NCBI GenBank assembly: GCA_001692895.1
Contig: KV748187.1
Location: 1,685,715-1,749,714 of the forward strand
Origin: Cenococcum geophilum 1.58
Taxonomy: Eukaryota > Ascomycota > Dothideomycetes > Gloniales > Gloniaceae
Reading direction: 5' to 3'
Length of the DNA stretch: 64,000 nucleotides
Part shown: piece by piece, positions 1 through 10,525 of the stretch
How positions within the stretch are numbered: the first letter of the stretch is position 1
Layout: every line of letters begins with the position of its first letter
Position numbers and translations under genes: made by a program
Notes under the pieces: model-generated
Seen by the model: only the letters and a program-made list of their open reading frames with translations
What the model was told of the DNA's origin: nothing
Databases searched by the model: none

Positions 1-238
1 ATTTATAGGAGTAGAGAATAGTCACTAGGGATATCAGGGAATGGTTCAAGTGGAGAAGCTCCATTGAGAACCTCGAAGAAGTGGCATTATCATGAAATTT
101 TCGTGAGCTGCCTGCAATCATAGACAGCATCTAGACATGACAACCACATCTAACCTCGAGCATGCAATCCATGCGGATATTCTCCATGAACGCCAAATGG
201 CAACTACACGCTGCGCTTAAAGTCCCCTGTAATGCATG

Positions 239-1375
239 CTATTCATCTTCGACCTTCGCCAGCTTGCCCATCTCCCGCTTCTCCCCAGACTCTCCAATTA
301 TTCGGACCCTGTCCAGCCGAACCTTCTCGCCCTCGCCATCACCATCAACAGCGAATATGACCAATGACGTAATGTTCTGGAACTTGACAAACCGCAGCTC
401 GAGCTTTGCGGTGCCAGTCTTCTCATCCCAATCCTCAGGCTTGAGCGTGATGGTTTGAGTCGCAGGGATATCCTCCGCCTCCTCAAAGCCAAGATTGTGC
501 GCACGGTTCGTGTAGAGCTGGATAGTCTTCGGCCGCATCGGTATCTCGTCGTCATCATCATCGGATTTAGGCGGTAACGAAGTCAGCTGGACCGTATGGA
601 CTTTGAGGGTCGACTTGAAGGGGATGTACAGCATGAGCTGCTCATCGACGTCGCTCTCAACCCAATCGGCCTTAGCCTCCGGCCCGCTAGCCTTTCCTTT
701 CCCCTTCCCAGAGCTGACGGACGAGGGCATGTTGGCGTCGAAGAGCGCCTGCACTCCACCAAGCTCGCTGTCCGAGTTGAGCAAGTCGAGCCCTCGAATA
801 TCCACCTGCTCCGTGACATCGTTGTAACTACGCGGTAGGTCCGCACCCCGCCATGTAGCGCCGCTGGAGCTTGCTTCTCCGAATCCTCCGGATGTACCGT
901 CTGAATCCGCCTCAGCGGCTAACTTCTTGACTGCTTTCGACAGCTCTTGTGGGTTGGCACCGCGGACCTTGGACACCTCTCGGCCGTTCTTGAAGATCAT
1001 AAAGGTCGGCATCCTGCATTGAGAAATTACATGTTAGCTGGTAGCCCTGCATATCCCATCGCCGGGGCTGGTGTAACGAACGCGGTAATGCCATAGCTCT
1101 GTGTAACTTCGATCTGCTTCTCCGTATCAACCTTTGTGAAAGTGATGATGTTTGGACGCGATAACTGGGCGGATAGCTGCTCATACAGCGGGGCTATGGT
1201 TTTGCATGGCCCGCACCAGTCGGCGTAGACTGCAGAAAAAGAAAAAGCGTCAGCATTGGTTGGAGGGGTAAGGGGAGCTGTTCTGTGACACATTACAGTC
1301 GACGACTACGATTCTCGAGGCAGAGAGCAGCGAGTTGAACTGCGCTGGCGATTCTATGTGCACGGTCTTGGACAT
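239..1375 (-). CDS. txl1: Thioredoxin-like protein with C-terminal PITH domain (TXNL1/Txl1 type)
   Basis: A soluble thioredoxin-fold protein. The PITH (proteasome-interacting thioredoxin) family docks on the 26S proteasome cap, so this is probably a cytosolic/nuclear, proteasome-associated redox protein. Three exons join in frame: 1375-1297, 1229-1082 and 1013-239, giving 333 aa. The introns (1296-1230 and 1081-1014) have GT and CAG ends. The start MSKTVHIESP is followed by the thioredoxin beta strand ending VVVD, then the active site WCGPCK at about residues 31-36, and the cis-Pro loop GITAMPTFMIFKNG straddling intron 2. A Ser/Gly-rich linker leads to a PITH domain from about residue 135 (motif DVTEQVDIRGLDLLN) to near the C terminus. 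The length fits the family. Nothing looks broken. The symbol follows the S. pombe name. Confidence 0.93.
1014..1081 (-). other. Intron 2 of the thioredoxin-PITH gene
   Basis: The donor GTTCGT at 1081 and acceptor GCAG at 1017-1014 are placed by reading frame. The upstream exon ends two bases into an Ala codon and the downstream exon supplies the third base before ATG-Pro-Thr-Phe. Removing these 68 bp restores the conserved thioredoxin cis-Pro loop. Confidence 0.85.
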
Positions 1376-1896
1376 GTTTAGTGAATTGGTGCAGGGGAGG
1401 CGGAAGTGTGGTTTGTTGGAACTTTGCAAGATGGTGTTAAAACGATCACCACTAGCTTGGCCGGATTAGAGATTCGCGTTCTCGGTGGTGGCGGGGCGCG
1501 CGTTTATCTTGAGAGCAAACCGAGGCGTTGTGCATGTACCTGTTAAGCTTCTGTCAAGGTCAAGGTCGGTGGTGGATTTCAAAGCGATGGCGATAGGCCA
1601 GTCAGAAGTTTATGTTTGCAGTTGCTGTTGCAGCGCTGCGGCGACCACTTTTCTCGGTCGCCTTAGCATTTAGAAGCTTCTGGAGTGGCTTCACGTGTAC
1701 TTCTTAACGACACGACGTTTTCACGGTTAGAGCGTCAACTTGCTGAGTTGCTGTAGCCGTCGTGATATTCTCCCCCAGTGTATTACGTCCTTGCGTGAAA
1801 GGTGAGCCTCTCCTCCCCGCGACATTTGCTTGCCCTCGTCATGCCCTCCCACCTCACGTCTGCCTGCCGAACCCATCGCCAACCCGCCACCACGCA
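1376..1896. promoter_or_regulatory. Divergent intergenic region
   Basis: This is the shared upstream region of the minus-strand thioredoxin-PITH gene and the plus-strand small-ORF/UBX unit. It includes pyrimidine-rich stretches on the plus strand just before 1897 (about 1800-1890), usual for fungal 5' leaders. I see no convincing TATA box or repeat. ORFs here look like chance frames. Confidence 0.4.
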
Positions 1897-2118
1897 ATGG
1901 CAAATTTGACCGGCCTTGAGTTGACTGGTACAGAAGAAACCTTATTCCGTCTCCTCGCCTACTCCTATCTCTCCTTCTCCACCGTCGATTTCTGCATAGA
2001 AACACGCAAGAAGCATCTCAGCACTTGCACTCGTTCTCAGGTTCTCACTCTGGGCAGTAGCGCCTTAGCTCTCTTCTCCACCTACAAGCTCTTCCGCACG
2101 CTATGGCGTCTCATGTGA
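1897..2118 (+). CDS. Small 73-aa hydrophobic ORF overlapping the UBX gene start
   Basis: An ATG at 1897 opens a 73-codon frame, MANLTGLELTGTEETLFRLL..., ending in TGA at 2116-2118. It has two hydrophobic stretches, about residues 18-34 and 49-66 (LTLGSSALALFSTYKLF), with basic residues between, so it could encode a small membrane protein. The frame is open to 1762, but this ATG follows a pyrimidine-rich leader and has a purine at -3. Its last 16 bases (2103-2118) contain the start codon of the downstream UBX gene in another frame. It is either a long upstream ORF that tunes UBX translation or a separate small gene. I recognise no family. Confidence 0.5.
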   Translation: MANLTGLELTGTEETLFRLLAYSYLSFSTVDFCIETRKKHLSTCTRSQVLTLGSSALALFSTYKLFRTLWRLM

Positions 2119-3762
2119 TAGTCGTGCATTCAAATGCAAGGACCGCACGAATACCCACCTCTCCAGGAACATATCTCACAGACGTGCGAGACGACGCTTG
2201 CAAGAAGTTCAATGTCAAGCCCGATCAATATACTCTGAAGTATGTGGGAGAAACCTAGCCATCCACAGGAGGAAAAATGCTCACTGTCCCTCTCCAGATT
2301 CAACAACAAACCAATAAACCTCTCCCAGCAAATACGCCTCGCTAACCTCCCCCAAGGCGCGCGCCTCGAGCTTGTCCAATCCTCCCGCTCCCCAGCCGTC
2401 ATATCCGTGGCATTACAGCTGCCAGAATCCGAAAAAAGTGTCCGTCTAATGCAAAAATTCGCCAGCAATACATCATTGTGGGAGACCTTGCGCCACTTCG
2501 AAAGTGGCTCCGGGGCTAATTACAACTTCACACAACGCGGGGTTCCCCAGATCAGCAGTAATGGCACTTCCGGTGCCGGCCGGCTCAACTATGAAATGCC
2601 AGTTATCACCGTCCTTCCCGGACATCGAGAACGATCAAGCTTCGTGGAACTTCAACAGACGCTTTCGCAACTTGGGTTTGACAGCGGGAGTGCGCTGCTA
2701 CGGCTGGGTTTCAAGAACAGCGGGACACCGCTAGAGGAGGCCATGGCCGAGATCTCGCAATACTTTAAGAGCACGGAAGAACCGCCCGCAGCCGCAGAAA
2801 CAGCGAGCGCAAGCGGCGCCCACGCCGAAAGCGCAGGGCAGTTCCAATCCGCCCCAGACCCCGGCAATGCTGCGCCGGAAGCCATGGACAGCATCGCAGG
2901 CACAGACGTGCAGAACACCCCCCCAGAGTCCATGGAAATAGAACCAACACCAGCATCGGAGCCTCAACACGTATCCTCAGAGCCCGAGCCCAACCCCGCG
3001 CCCCCCACCTCACCCAAGGGCAAATCCGCCGCCTCTCCCCCTCCCACCACCGCCTCCCCGACGACCCAACATATCCAAATCTTCGCCCCCCCTAGCAGCT
3101 CGACCCCGCAAGCCGCGCGCCAGGCCTACAACGACGCCGACTACATCCCGACAATCGAGCACGCCAAAGCGCATCAAGCCGCCCTCCAATCCCGCACCCG
3201 CAACACGCGCCTCCCCTCGGACCGCGAACTCGCCGAGCAGGAATCCGCCCGCCTCTCCAAGCTCACCGCCACCGCCAATCGCGGCGTCACGCTGCGCATC
3301 CGCCTGCCGGACGAGAGCCAGGTCGTCGCGCGCTTCGGCGCCTCCGCCTCTGAAGACACGGCGGCATCGCTGTACGCGTTCGTGCGGGGCTTGGTCGAGC
3401 ACGCCGACCAGCCGTTCGTGCTGCGCTATATGGGGCCCAAGGGGGTCCCGGTGGCGCTGAAGGAGGGCGGGGAGCGCTTGGTGCAGGATTTGAGGTTTTC
3501 GGGCCGCGAGGTGGTGACGTTTTTGTGGGATGAGAGGGCGAGTCCCGAGGCGAGGTTGGCGAGGAGGATCCTGAGGAGGGAGTGGCTGGATCAGGCGCAG
3601 GTGCTGAGGGTGGAGGAGCCGGTGGGGGGTGCGGTTGAGGAGGTGGTGGAGAAGAAGGGGACGGGGAAGTGGAAGATTGGTGGTGGGATCGGGGGTGGGA
3701 GTAGTGCGGATAAGGAGAGTAAGCTTAAGAGTATTTTGGGGAAGGGGTTTTTTAAACGGTGA
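2103..3762 (+). CDS. ubx4: UBX-domain protein of the TUG/ASPL/Ubx4 family
   Basis: A p97/Cdc48 cofactor. Family members bind Cdc48 through a C-terminal UBX domain and act in membrane trafficking and protein turnover. Exon 1 (2103-2239) starts MASHVIVVHSNARTARIPTS, the N-terminal TUG ubiquitin-like domain. An intron (2240-2297, GTATGT...CCAG) joins it in frame to exon 2 (2298-3762), giving 533 aa. The splice yields ...DQYTLK-FNNKPINLS, which matches the TUG-UBL1 pattern. A second ubiquitin-like region follows at about 100-190, then a long Pro/Ser/Glu-rich linker (about 210-330). The UBX domain is at about 373-460 (RGVTLRIRLPDES... VTFLWDE). The tail is basic and Gly-rich. The gene is intact and high in GC. 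The true start cannot be the 2242 ATG of the longer unspliced frame, because that sits in the intron. Confidence 0.9.
2240..2297 (+). other. Intron in the UBX-domain gene
   Basis: The donor GTATGT at 2240 and acceptor CCAG ending at 2297 remove 58 bp. The junction completes a Lys codon and restores the TUG-UBL1 reading. Confidence 0.85.
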
Positions 3763-4486
3763 TTTAGGGGGGTTGGTGTGAACATATCAGGGGGTAGAAT
3801 GGTGGGATGGGTCTAGCTTCAGGTAAGGTTTGCGGATCGAGGTTTGAGTTTCTGCATGNTTAGACTGTCGCGGGAATGCGGGTTTGCTTCTCGTGATGCT
3901 TGCTGTACATTTCTCGTGTCCATGTCTACGAAATTATGCTGAAGTTAGGCGGGCGTCTATTAGGCTGAGGTGTGTTTACTATATGGAAGCAATAGACAGT
4001 TACTAGCATCCAGGGATTGCTTGAAGGGGTGGTCGTACTGAGCAGATGTCAGGGGCTGCTAATGCACTGCAGATGTGTAAAGTCTTCGCTAATAATGACG
4101 GGAAAAGCTGTAGCTCTGGCATATTCAGTATCGGGAGATGGCACTATAAGTGTGTCACGGTCATGACCGGATGGATGCAAACCCTGTAATATCTGTTTAG
4201 GTGTGTTGCCTCTTTACTTTGTTGATTTGGTCACTCTGATATGTCAATGAACTGCTTTGTTATATTTAATAAAGAGCGTTTATATATATCTAGAAAAAAG
4301 TGCCACCGGAAGACTGTTTATGATAGACAATTATGACTATACTTCACACTTTAGATATCTAAGTCCTTTCGATATGAAGGTCAAGACAAATATCACTATC
4401 AGAGCGGCTTGAGCTTAGTCTTGAGGGAGTTTGTATCTCAAAAATTTCTACAGCTCTTAGCTCTAGCTCAGTCTCGTCTACCACAG
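3763..4486. other. Intergenic region
   Basis: This holds the 3' flank of the UBX gene, with one unresolved base at 3859. From about 4200 it becomes AT-rich. I see no gene, tRNA or repeat. Confidence 0.5.
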
Positions 4487-5253
4487 TCAGCTAAGAAATC
4501 TAGGTGTACAGTTTAGTTGTAGCTTAGGTTTATCACTGGTAGCTAGTTGATTTAAACGATGTGATATATGCCTCCTTTGCCCTTTTCTCCATCCCCTCGC
4601 CAATGTCTTCTCCCTGAACGGACTCTGTCTGTGTGCCAAGCTCAAGTACAACGAGCGAGCTAGATTCCATAGGTGGAGATCATGGGCTTTTGTGCGGAAA
4701 ATCGTCAGAGATAAGAAGCAGCTGCCGCCACAGAAGCCGATAAAGGGAATGCAGATCCACGTCCAGTAAATATTGTAGACAGTGACGCCGACTGTGCCAA
4801 TGACAGGAGTGCCGTTGTTGGCATTTGAGCGGATACTATTGCTCATGCTGGTCGCGAGTGCATTAAAGGTCGCGTTTAAATCTTCAGACTGATGGATTGG
4901 CTGCATGGAGTCTGGCGCATATTGATCCTGCAGATCGCCTGTCCTATTCATGCAGAACTCATTAACACAGTCGTTTCTTAGAATTGCAAAGATCCTTTGC
5001 ATCCTAGAATCAGTGCTGTTAACTGTAATAGGATATGTCGTATTCTCTACCAAAAATAGAGGTCTGTCCGAGGATATTCAATAAATGCATCGAGTATTTC
5101 TAGTGAGGAATCCGGGACCGATGCGTGTAAAGGTTGTCACGAATTAGGAGATATCGTTAACTTTGTGGAAGAAACCGATTCACTGATTGTACCATTAGCA
5201 ATTCAGGATATGTAGTTGTCCATGCAGTAATATATCTGATATATATCCGTTCA
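4487..5253 (-). pseudogene. C-terminal fragment of a DUF3176-like fungal membrane protein
   Basis: A 188-codon frame (5053-4487) carries a segment typical of the C-terminal part of DUF3176-type proteins of unknown function: ALATSMSNSIRSN..., a Gly-rich turn, then a transmembrane helix after VYNIYWTWICIPFIGFCGG and a cytoplasmic segment TKAHDLHLWNLARSLYL. Upstream on the same strand the related reading continues in a shifted frame (around 5054-5130, ending ...EYPRTDLYF), then is cut by stops near 5140-5250. The usual N-terminal transmembrane helices are missing. It therefore looks like a truncated, frameshifted remnant. The family call rests on pattern memory and is moderate. Confidence 0.5.
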
Positions 5254-5641
5254 AGTATGCTACCTCTTGCGGTCTAGCGGGGCAATTTCCATCCCGTTCT
5301 GGCATCACACTTTGACTTGGTCAATCCGCTGCTTTTGGTTTCTATAAAATCGTCCACTCTTTGCTCTTCTCCTCGTTCCCTTTTTTACCCCTCGCCATCA
5401 TAAGCCGTCAGCCACATAATATTGGGGGCTATTATATCGACCCCGATCGCTTACTTCACAGGATCTCATTGTCATTCTATTTCAGCCTCTTATCAGACAT
5501 GCTGATTGTTCATCAAACTCAATCCGTCCCGAAGCTCTTCGTCAATTACTGGCTTATGAGACCGGACTGAACACTATGTTCAGGATAAAGTATGTTTTAT
5601 CTCACCTACAAGCCTATCCGATATGTTGCTACGCATAAATC
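5254..5641. other. Upstream region of the AflR-type regulator
   Basis: A TATA-like TATAAAATC lies at 5341-5350 and is followed by a pyrimidine-rich stretch (5350-5400), plausible as promoter and leader of the plus-strand gene at 5642. I found nothing else. Confidence 0.4.
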
Positions 5642-6853
5642 ATGGCGGACGTGAAATATCGCGAGTCATGTGACTCCTGTCTCGCTTCCAAAGTCAAATG
5701 TAGTCAGTCGAAGCCGTCATGCGTGAGATGCACCCAGCGTAGCCGAAAGTGTGTCTATAGCCAATGTCACAGGATCGGACGCCCTTCACACCACGAATCC
5801 ATTGCTGCGCTCGCCTCGCAACCAGAGCCCGACAATTTCCACGGACACACTTTCAACGGGGACGAGGTCTTTCCAGACATACCTATAAGCCTTTCATCAC
5901 AGGCTTGCGATTATGTCATCTCACCCACTACTCAAGATGAGCCCGATATGGACCTCACTGCCAGCTTTGACAATTCCGACTTCGATATAGAAGCACCTGA
6001 TTGGAAAGAATCGGACAAGTCCTTCGATTTGAGCACGTCGCGTTCCTCACTTCCAGACGCAGTGCAGGACGGCTTCTCTCACGACGAAATAAATCTTAAC
6101 AATCGACTGGATTTGAATGCTTGGACCAACAGAACGACCATTTTACGCAAGCTCTCCAGTTGCCTCCTCCAATGACCGTCAACTGCCACACCCTTCCGAC
6201 GCCTGTCGTCTAATCACGCGTCCGACTCTTGTTGCACCTTGCAATGTCATGTTAGTCTGACCGACCGGCTCACCTACCTTACCAAATGCCAGGCCAACAA
6301 CTCCAGCCTCGCTCTCGACGTTCTTCTCAATCTCGACGACCAAGTTCGCAAAGAGCGTGACAAGATCCTTGGCTGCCCCGTGTGCATGGGGGAATACCGT
6401 AGCAAGCAGACATTCATGCTCATCACAATGGTGGTGGAAAAGGTTCTCAGTCTCGAGCGGGAGCGCACCGCCGACGTAGCCAACATCTCCAACCAATCCG
6501 ACCACACTTCTGGCGCCTTACCATCGTCTACAAGCTCCCTGAACAGCAACGACTCACTCTTGTCGTTTCCCTGTATAACGAGCCCTTTGACTATCGGTGA
6601 CATACAGCTCGACGACACTGTCAAATTAGAATTTTCGCGGCAGCTGCTACGCATGTATCTAGAGCGGCAGATAAGAGCTGTGGCGAGGCTGCACTTGATT
6701 CTTGGGACGGCTGACGGAAATGATTCCGGTTGCAGAATTACGCGGAATCTATTTGCCAGCGTGTTGAGAAGGTGCGAGTCCTTTCTAAGGGTAATGAATT
6801 TAACGGATAGAAGCGAGCCATTTTCCGTCGATCGGGACATACCTATGACTTGA
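5642..6853 (+). pseudogene. AflR-type Zn(II)2Cys6 regulator with an in-frame stop
   Basis: A nuclear transcription factor of the kind that switches on secondary-metabolite clusters. A Zn2Cys6 binuclear cluster lies at residues 10-37 (SCDSCLASKVKCSQ...CVRCTQRSRKC), followed by a basic linker with GRPSHH. The downstream half (6239-6853) has the AflR-domain look: a cysteine pair in LGCPVCMGEY, then a helical C-terminal part. Both halves are in the same frame, and only TGA at 6173-6175 stands between them. The frame is open from there to 6853. No GT-AG intron that I could build removes the stop. Between about 6110 and 6250 other frames also read like coding sequence, so compensating indels are possible. 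It converges on the hydratase, 111 bp away. Confidence 0.7.
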
Positions 6854-6964
6854 ATGAAATAACTACATATATCCATAAAACCGAGACTATCAACACCATT
6901 GCAAGCTGACATCATGCCTGCCGGAAAGGGATTATTCCTCAAAACCTCGATACAAATAATGTTT

Positions 6965-7773
6965 TCACTTTCCAATGAATACTGGCGCATAGTTCTTCCC
7001 AAAGCGCTGCAAAGCCTTAACGCGGTCCTGCGTTTTAAGTACAGAATCGTACACGGTGTTTTCGGCCTCTTCACTCATGAACGCTAGCGCGCTCAGTGCA
7101 GCACGCACGGCAACAGGCCCGCCATAAGCTATCTCTTGAGCCAACGAGATTCCGGTTGCAAGAGCAAAGCTCCTCACGGTTTCCAGAGATGCTCCTTCAT
7201 CTAAACATAACGAGACGGTTGCACAACCCCATTTCAGCCGCTTCAAGAGCCTGGACACGGCGTCCTGTCAAAATGAGGTCTAGAGCGTGTGACAAGCCGA
7301 CGACTTTTGGTAACCGATACGTTCCGCTGGCGCCAGGCATTATTGCAAGTCGCGTCTCCGGCAAGCCAACCACGGCGTTGGAGGAGAAGGCTCGTAAATG
7401 ACAACAAAGCGCAAGTTCGAGACCACCGCCAAGAGCCATGNCGGACACGCAAGCAATCGAGGGGACAGGTAGTGTTGACAGCCTGGAAAACGTATTCCTT
7501 AGCGCAGTCAAAAGTCTTGCGTCTCTTCTGGACTCATGCACCTCCGTTCTTTCAGATCCGTCCCGGCGCAAAAGACGTCATCGACTGTACTTGCGAGAAC
7601 CAGGGCTCTTGTTCGGTTTGTGGTTTCCTCATTATGGATCTCTTCAATCTGTCCGCTCAGCTCCTGCAGCAACTGCTTTGATATGGCTTTCTTGGCTTTC
7701 GGACGGTGTAACTGAATAACTCTGGTTGTTTCGACATGAGGCGCTTCAATGCTGCTCACAAATGGTGTTGAAG
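6965..7773 (-). pseudogene. Enoyl-CoA hydratase/isomerase (crotonase) family gene, two frameshifts
   Basis: The crotonase fold hydrates or isomerises enoyl-CoA thioesters. The reading runs in three blocks. Block 1 (7759-7510) holds ETTRVIQLHRPKAKKAIS and the oxyanion-hole segment VFCAGTDLKERR. Block 2 (about 7510-7215) is in another frame and holds IACV.MALGGGLELALCC, an N-spoiled codon at 7441, and GLPETRLAIMPGASGTYRLP. Block 3 (about 7215-6965) ends GGPVAVRAALSALAF...FGKNYAPVFIGK. Blocks 1 and 3 share a frame and block 2 is shifted, so two compensating single-base indels separate them, the first at a TTTT run near 7510. The 5' end abuts the hAT target duplication at 7774-7781, so the first residues may be displaced. 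In context it belongs with the regulator and acyltransferase. Confidence 0.75.
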
Positions 7774-7781
7774 GGCCCTTC
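7774..7781. repeat. Left target-site duplication of the hAT-like block
   Basis: GGCCCTTC lies immediately outside the left terminal inverted repeat and is identical to 16304-16311. Confidence 0.8.
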
Positions 7782-8046
7782 TAGTGTGTCCAATAGCCAG
7801 CGACGCTGGCAGCGTAGCTGCCAAGAAGCTGATAATGTAAGCAGTCAGCGAGCAGTCAGTCGGCGTATAGAGTAGTTACAGTCAGTCAGCAGTCAGCTAG
7901 TGATAAGACTACAGCGAGCTGACAGCTCGCTGCCTTGGTGGTAAGAAAAGGAAGATTTGGTGGTGTTTTGAAGCTTTTGGTAGAATTTGGATCTTTGGCT
8001 GAGATCCGGTTGGCCAAGCAATAGCTATTCACGTCGTCGTCTTCTT

Positions 8047-8222
8047 TAAGTAACAGCACCACCACTGCTACTGCTGCTGCTACTGCTGCATCTTCTGCTC
8101 CTGCTACTGCTGCATCTTCTGCTCCTGCTCCTGCTGCCGCTGCCGCTCCTGCTGCCGCTGCTGCTCCTGCTTCTGCTCCACCACCACAACTACTACTACC
8201 GCCGCCGCCGCCGCCGCCACCA
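8047..8222. repeat. CTG/CTC/CCG trinucleotide-rich tract
   Basis: An imperfect trinucleotide microsatellite (CTACTG, CTCCTG, CTGCTG, then CCG repeats) lies near the left end of the hAT-like block. It has no convincing coding frame around it. Confidence 0.7.
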
Positions 8223-8679
8223 TGTCCGCGCCCGGCTGCTGCTACTCCTCCGTGCCCCCCCCCCTGCGCAGGGCTGCGCCGCCTCTACGTGGGACTTCGG
8301 TCCCAGCAGATGAGCGTGCTGGTGAGCCTAGCACCGTAAACCACAAGAATATACTGCCATTACGGCAGTGAAGGGGCGCGCTGCTCCTTCCGGCCCTGTA
8401 AGTTAGTAAGCTAAACTGTAAAAAGCATAACTGATAGAGATAATAGCGTCTGCTGCCGCCGCAGCGACCACCCTGGCGGTCCGCGGTGCCAGTACCCGCT
8501 CCTGCGCCGCCGCCGATGAGGGAGAAAAGAACAAAGGTGAGAACGACTTACCAGGAAGCTATCATTTAGGCCGTGCTTCCCAAACTCGATAGTGTGCATG
8601 AACTCCTCGACGTAGTGCGGCAAACATTGTATTTTTAACCGATGCCCGTACGCGCCAAAAGCTGCAAATGCATGTTCGT

Positions 8680-8960
8680 ACTCACGTCCGCTAGCGAGAT
8701 TGCTGGCTCTAAGGAATGTGGTGGAGCGTACTATAGGCGTTTTTAAGAAACGTTTCCGGTACTTTGAGTACGCAGGTGAATGTAGTGTACGCTTTGACTG
8801 CGGTGCACAACTTCATAAATATGAATAATCCGGATGATCTAGGTTACTTTCCAGAAGTGCAGGATGAAGTTGTAGATGAGGAAGACGCAAGGCTCATAGA
8901 GGTAGAAAGCGATGTAGCTATGAACTAAGGACGCGATGAGATCGCGGAGCTTATATGGCA
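8680..8960 (+). pseudogene. PIF/Harbinger transposase C-terminal remnant
   Basis: Plus-strand conceptual reading gives LALRNVVERTIGVFKKRFRY, the conserved tail of DDE_4/Harbinger nucleases (pattern RN-ER-FG-LK-RF). In a shifted frame it continues VVYALTAVHNFINMNNPDD and an acidic tail with EEDARLIEVES. A frameshift lies near 8770. The N-terminal two thirds and catalytic region are not recognisable. Only the last part of the nuclease remains, next to the Myb/SANT-like remnant expected as its partner. Confidence 0.65.
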
Positions 8961-9129
8961 GAGTTACTGCGAGGTAATCGGTAGGCCAATTGATTAAGAA
9001 TATACGGTAGATTTGGGTGTATTTACTATAGAAATCTATATACTTTCCCTCTATATAGTAAAGCTTCGAAGAGCGACTTAGATCTTACCCAAAATCTCAC
9101 TTATATTTTGAGCTCAGATCTCATTCTCC

Positions 9130-10050
9130 TTCCTGCCAGCCAAAATATCGTCAATTAGGCTTCGCCGAAGCTCTACAACTCCAGGCGCCACAAGAAATAA
9201 TTCAGCAGTAGACTCCGTCTCAAAGCTCGGAAAACAGCTAGTTGGTCTACAGGATCTAGGTGACTGAACTCGTGGATAAACTCTGCGAGGCCTTCTCTTG
9301 AGGAGGCCTCCGGGCCATTAGCTCTCTCGTAGCCCTCATCTCTCTCGTCACCTTCTCTACCATCTCCTCTAGTGCCTCTGCAACTCGCCGTCTTCCTCGC
9401 TAGCGCTTCGCATTAAATCTAGTGGCTTTGGCAGCTTGCTTAACAGCCCGCTTCCGCATAGCTAGTGAAGAAGGTCGGCTTGGCGTTGAGGAGGAAGATC
9501 CAGAAGGACTAGGGCGCTTGACTAAAGGTGGGCTTGATTGACTGCGTTCAATAGAGCTGAGAGCTAAGAGCTAACTCTAACTCAGAGGCCTTATCTGCTT
9601 CCTCCTCGTCCTCCTCCTTATCTGTCAAACCTGACGCCTGCGAGGCCACCTTTAGGAAGGCAGGCGGCGTATCACGAAACTTCTCGGCGGCAGGATTGGC
9701 TTCAAAGTAGGCCTCTATAACTTCCTTACTGGCAACAGGCACGCCTTTGTCTTCGTCCCACCCCCGCTAGAGAGGCCGCAGAGCTCCTTCTATAGCTTCC
9801 AATCCTTCTTGTGGTTATCGTGCTTGCTCTTAATTTGCTTGACAGTAACAGGCTGCTGGGTGACAGCAAGCGTACGATTGAGGGTAATCTTCCAGCCGTT
9901 AGCTTTGTAAGAGCTATCTGCGCTACCCTTTCCGAACGGCCTCAACGAGGCCTTCTAACGCCGCCTCCTCCATCTTGTCTGTCCATCTTATACGCGCATT
10001 CCTATGCCCCGCGGGCATCGCGGGCGTCGCGGGTGTCGCTGTAACTCTAC
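9130..10050 (-). pseudogene. Myb/SANT-like DNA-binding protein remnant (Harbinger partner)
   Basis: Minus-strand reading from about 9870 to 9560 gives KQIKSKHDNHKKDWKL, a stop, KELCGLSSGGWDED, then VPVASKEVIEAYFEANPAAE and FRDTPPAFL, which is the Myb/SANT-like domain often multiplied in fungal genomes. Beyond it lie an acidic Glu-rich linker, a basic Ala/Arg-rich stretch and a distal end reading APGVVELRRSLIDDILAG near 9130-9180. The reading is broken by stops and frame changes. Harbinger elements encode such a protein beside their nuclease, matching the remnant at 8680-8960. Confidence 0.6.
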
Positions 10051-10351
10051 CACGGCTCGTACGGGAGGTGGGTAAAGATGTAGGAAACGTCGATCACAGA
10101 GAGGGCGTTGGCCAAGGAGGAGGCTCCATTACTACACCAAAGTAGGGAGTCGCGATAGAGGCCCAGTGGCAGAGAGGGGTTCATTCGAATCGCTCATCAA
10201 CGTCAATCACGCATTATGCGAAGTCAAATCTGGAGCCTTATCTAAGCCTTACGAACAATCGACTCAATTACATGGTAGTAGCCGCCACTAATTACAAAAC
10301 GGGCGACACTAAAAGGCGCACGGACTGAACAGATTGGAGGTGATTTGCAAC

Positions 10352-10525
10352 GGTTGGCAGAATATGGCAGAAGATTTAGTCCACCCGATTTCCTGACACG
10401 GCTGGCAGAATTTGGCAGAAGTTTTAGTGTACCCGATTTCCTGACACGGTTGGCAGAATATGGCAGGAGATTGAGTCTACCCGATTTCCCGACATGGTTG
10501 GCAGAATATGGCAGCAAATTGTCCG
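10352..10525. repeat. 48-bp tandem repeat, about 3.6 copies
   Basis: Units begin at 10352, 10400, 10448 and 10496, each GGTTGGCAGAATATGGCAGA-like followed by a TTTAGT...CCCGATTTCC-GACAC segment. The unit length is divisible by three, so both strands stay open (the plus strand repeats LAEYGR.FS.PDFLTR). The same GGCAGAAT core recurs at 15408-15560, flanking FunK1 on its other side, and in RIP-decayed form at 27080-27370. Confidence 0.85.

Noticed and set aside
2242-2297. Long UBX frame starting at ATG 2242
   Set aside because: This start lies in the intron. Splicing from the ATG at 2103 gives the conserved TUG N terminus.
3010-3402. 130-codon minus-strand frame in the UBX gene
   Set aside because: It is a Gly/Arg-rich shadow of the GC-rich coding strand with no domain.
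6274-7074. 266-codon minus-strand frame opposite the AflR-type gene
   Set aside because: It is antisense to the regulator and shows no recognisable motif. The plus strand carries the AflR-like features.
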